Shown here piece after piece: positions 61,301 through 64,000 of a stretch of 64,000 nucleotides of DNA; the first letter of the stretch is position 1; the number at the start of each line of letters is the position of its first letter. The DNA is taken from NCBI RefSeq assembly GCF_947507565.1, contig NC_089186.1:62001-126000 (forward strand). Direction: 5' to 3'. The notes under the pieces are model-generated. The model made no database searches and was not told the origin of the DNA. It saw only the letters and a program-made list of their open reading frames with translations. The position numbers and the translations under genes are program-made. Source of the stretch: Oscarella lobularis (Eukaryota > Porifera > Homoscleromorpha > Homosclerophorida > Oscarellidae).

Positions 61301-64000
61301 AATCCAAGTATCCTTGACAACTTTGGGCCTAGGGAAAAATGCGGTGAATATAATTTTGTTCTCAAGTCACTACTGCTCTTGCTTGGACTTCCTATTGTCG
61401 CCACATCGTGGAATATATGCGAGGCGCTAAATAAAGTGCAAACCTGCAGCCTTCAAACGACAAGTCGACAGTCCGTATACGACTTCCTCATTAGGTTCAC
61501 TGAGCAGAAGTCGTGCACACTTGTGCTTAGAATGATTGAGAGAACTGTTCTAGAAACTTCCGAAAATGTTAATTTTCTCCTACATTTTCTGTTTCAGAAG
61601 TATGGAAAAGTTGAAGAACAGCTCTCAATGGAAATGCTGAATAGCCTTCCTCTGCTATTGACAGCTGACGGAGCTCTTAGACAATTTTCCGAAGAAAATT
61701 ATGTTTACTTCTCCATGTACTCTCAGCTGCTGCCACAAAATCAAAATTTATTTCTTCATCCTGCACTACGACAATCTGCCTTTAGATACTACGATTTTCA
61801 GTCACTTGCAGTTAGAAAACTTACTCCTCGTGAACTCTTACAATGTGTTCAACGTTTACCAATTTTTGATTTGAAGACTTTGGGAAAGTACAACGAGAAA
61901 ACAGATCTGCTCCGACCAGATGACTCCTGGCTGAAATGCTTTTGGGAATACGTTGTGACACAAGGCTCTTCAGATTTTGAAGAAACGATTAGTCTATTTC
62001 AAGAGCTGCCTGTTATTCCCGTCAAGAGTGGCACTCGTTCTTTTCGAGCTCCTGCAAAGCTTGGACATACTATTTGCCATAATACTTCTCTCAGCGGCTC
62101 TCCTGTGGAAAGAGTGCTTAAAGCGATTGGTGTCCCTTTTCTTGAAGTCGCATTCTTCTCTCAGAGAACAACGATTATCTCTCTTCTTGTAGAGTCAAAG
62201 CTTGCAACTACAGCTAAGCCCGACAGATTGATAAGCGCCCTAGTTCATTTGTTTGAAGCGCCAATAGGCTTGCTTAATAAGGAGGGCTTTACTTCTGAAG
62301 CAGCACAGCAGATTCTCGGTCACTTTAATTCTCTTATCGATTATTCTGGTAAAGCAGATTGCAGTCTGGAACAAATCAAATCATTACCACTTTTTGAGAA
62401 CGTAGCAGGAAAATTTATCAGGATTAGCAAAAAAATTGCTCTTACTCTTCCGGACAGTTTGCCCTCGTTTGGTTCTGAGCAGTGGATGGAAGCGGCGTCG
62501 GCTACAACGGCAAATATAGCGTTTTTAAAAAGGAAACCAGATTTGAATAGACTTTACAACTACTTCGAACTTGATGACAAATCTGTCGATGACATCTACG
62601 TCGAGTATATTTTGGAGTATTTCTTTGTTCTAAACCAAGAGAATCGTATGCGTCATCTTAAATACTTGGCTACAACAATGTCCCAATTTTCTGGACTTTT
62701 TGGCACAAATGCTGTTCTTGAAAAACTGAAAAATACTCCCTGTTTCTTAAGACAAGGAAGACTTCATTGCGTGTCAGCGTTCTTTAATCCATCGGTCCGC
62801 CTGTTTAGACTAATGCTTGCAGACGAGCTTTTTCCACCTGAAATTGAGACCCGTTATTTAGAATGGATGCGCTTTCTTTGCCTTCTTGGACTCCAAACGG
62901 TCGCTAGTAAAGAAAAGTTGGTCGATTTTGCTACCGAGCTTGAAAAAGAAGGAAAGAGGTTGATGAGCCCTAAAGACGCAGTTAAATGGGCAGAAAAATC
63001 GAGGCTTCTTTTCTGTCATCTTCTTGACAATTACCAAGGTCGTGACGCAAAAACGTGGAGTAAAATGGGCTCTATTTGTTATCTGCCTGCAAAGGAAGTT
63101 AGGAAAGAATTGACGGATATTTCCCAGCCGTTTAATTTGAAGACGGGCTGCCGGGCGACGAGCTTCAAAGACTGTGTTTTTTTTAGTGTACCCAACGAAA
63201 GACTCTGTTGGACTTCACGCAGTTTTTCTCCTATTTGGGACGAGCTGGTTTCTTTGGATTCAAGCCACCGAGAATGGCTTGGACTAGCAGTCAAGCCGAG
63301 TTTTAATGACGTCTTATCAAATGTCAGAACGTACGTCGATGCTGCAATGGCTGGTGTTTTAAAGCCGGAAATAGAGGCCGATAGCCACATTGTGAAGGAA
63401 ATGACGAGTATAACTATATCGGTTTTGGAATATCTAAAAGAGAACGTGAAATTTTCTGCGATTGAAAACGATTTACCTAAATTGACCTCGGCAACAGACT
63501 TGAGAAATCCGGAGTTGTTTATTGCAAAATGCTTCGACGCGGAATCTAAAGCAGCTGTCGAGTACCTGCACACACTGCCGTTTGTTTTTATTCCTCGTCA
63601 CGTCGAATTTTCGTCTCCAATCCAAATTGCTTGGAAAATAAAAAACGAAATTTCTCCTTATCTGTTTGACTTGCCTATAGAGTATTTGCCTTACAGAGCT
63701 GTTCTTCAACTTCTTGGCATTGACGAGGAAGCGAGACCGTTTCACTACGCCCGTGTCCTTGAAGGCATATTTTTTCATAACAAAGAAAGTAGCCTTAATC
63801 CCAACGATTACGAAAGAGCCGTTTTGGCTACAGAAAAGTTGTTTGAAAGTCTTCAAAGAGATCGAGAAGTGTCTGTAGATTCTCTGCAGCCTCTTTATCT
63901 TCTCACGAGCAAAGATGAGCTTAAGTTATCAAGTGAACTCGTATTTTTAGATGATGTCAGCCACCACGAGAGTATCATTAGCAGCTTGTCCTATCATTTT
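52303..64000 (+). CDS. SACS: Sacsin-like giant chaperone (3' partial)
   Basis: Four exons so far, 52303..52324, 52539..52645, 52696..52960 and 53013 to beyond the window end; the last is open for at least 10,988 bp. This matches vertebrate SACS, whose protein is also mostly encoded by one giant exon. About 3794 residues are visible. Three sacsin repeats start with HSP90-like ATPase folds: repeat 1 near residue 14 ([29 protein letters not shown]), repeat 2 near 1361 ([29 protein letters not shown]) and repeat 3 near 2374 ([29 protein letters not shown]). The N-D-D ATP and Mg residues are kept in all three. The ubiquitin-like domain of vertebrate sacsin is missing: the protein begins directly before repeat 1. 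The XPCB, DnaJ and HEPN parts would lie right of the window. Sacsin acts in protein quality control of intermediate filaments and mitochondria. Confidence 0.93.

Overview
The window reads as nuclear DNA of an animal with a compact, intron-rich genome. Introns are mostly 45-70 bp, intergenic gaps are short, and metazoan families are present: FGFR-like receptor tyrosine kinases, a receptor-type tyrosine phosphatase, separase, MEIOC, a TPP1/ACD shelterin subunit, ropporin-like, SPC24 and sacsin. A membrane-bound TKL kinase with a Kelch/EGF ectodomain, small introns and duplicated receptor kinases suggest an early-branching animal, most likely a sponge. That placement is inference. I saw no rRNA, tRNA or CRISPR array, and no LTR or virus-like element.

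Layout, with strand: 1-2712 (+) 3' part of a Kelch-EGF-TM-TKL kinase; 3329-4966 (-) arylsulfatase; 5209-5787 (+) KXD1; 6459-8766 (-) EIF4B; 8.8-13.4 kb repeat-rich with no convincing gene; 13481-13875 (-) small unknown gene; 14000-16586 (-) API5; 17156-25214 (-) separase, with a 2.6 kb minisatellite in one intron; 25276-25643 (+) SEM1/DSS1; 25658-26923 (-) ACD/TPP1; 27184-28030 (-) two six-cysteine secreted peptides interleaved with decayed copies of the ACD 5' end; 28361-28957 (-) SPC24; 29088-29791 (+) myosin essential light chain; 30729-34915 (-) MEIOC; 35242-37319 (-) SNX4; 37736-38776 (+) fibrinogen-related secreted protein; 39390-42311 and 42394-46047 (-) tandem Ig-domain receptor tyrosine kinases; 48269-50238 (-) transmembrane PTP; 50633-51694 (+) ROPN1L; 52303-64000 (+) sacsin, running off the end.

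Exon models were built by hand from splice sites. For the multi-exon genes I checked that exon phases join, that the summed length is a multiple of three, and that the joined product follows the known family. Several gene pairs are head-to-head with short shared promoters (sulfatase/KXD1, separase/SEM1, SPC24/light chain, SNX4/fibrinogen-related, PTP/ROPN1L).

Several genes serve chromosome biology: separase cuts cohesin, SPC24 is part of the NDC80 kinetochore complex, ACD/TPP1 caps telomeres and recruits telomerase, and MEIOC drives meiotic prophase. Their closeness between 17 and 35 kb may be chance. The most novel-looking signals are the receptor kinase architecture at the left edge, the co-duplicated cysteine-rich peptide genes beside ACD, a TPP1 with both an OB fold and a recognisable TIN2-binding-like tail, and a sulfatase lacking the usual GKWH histidine.
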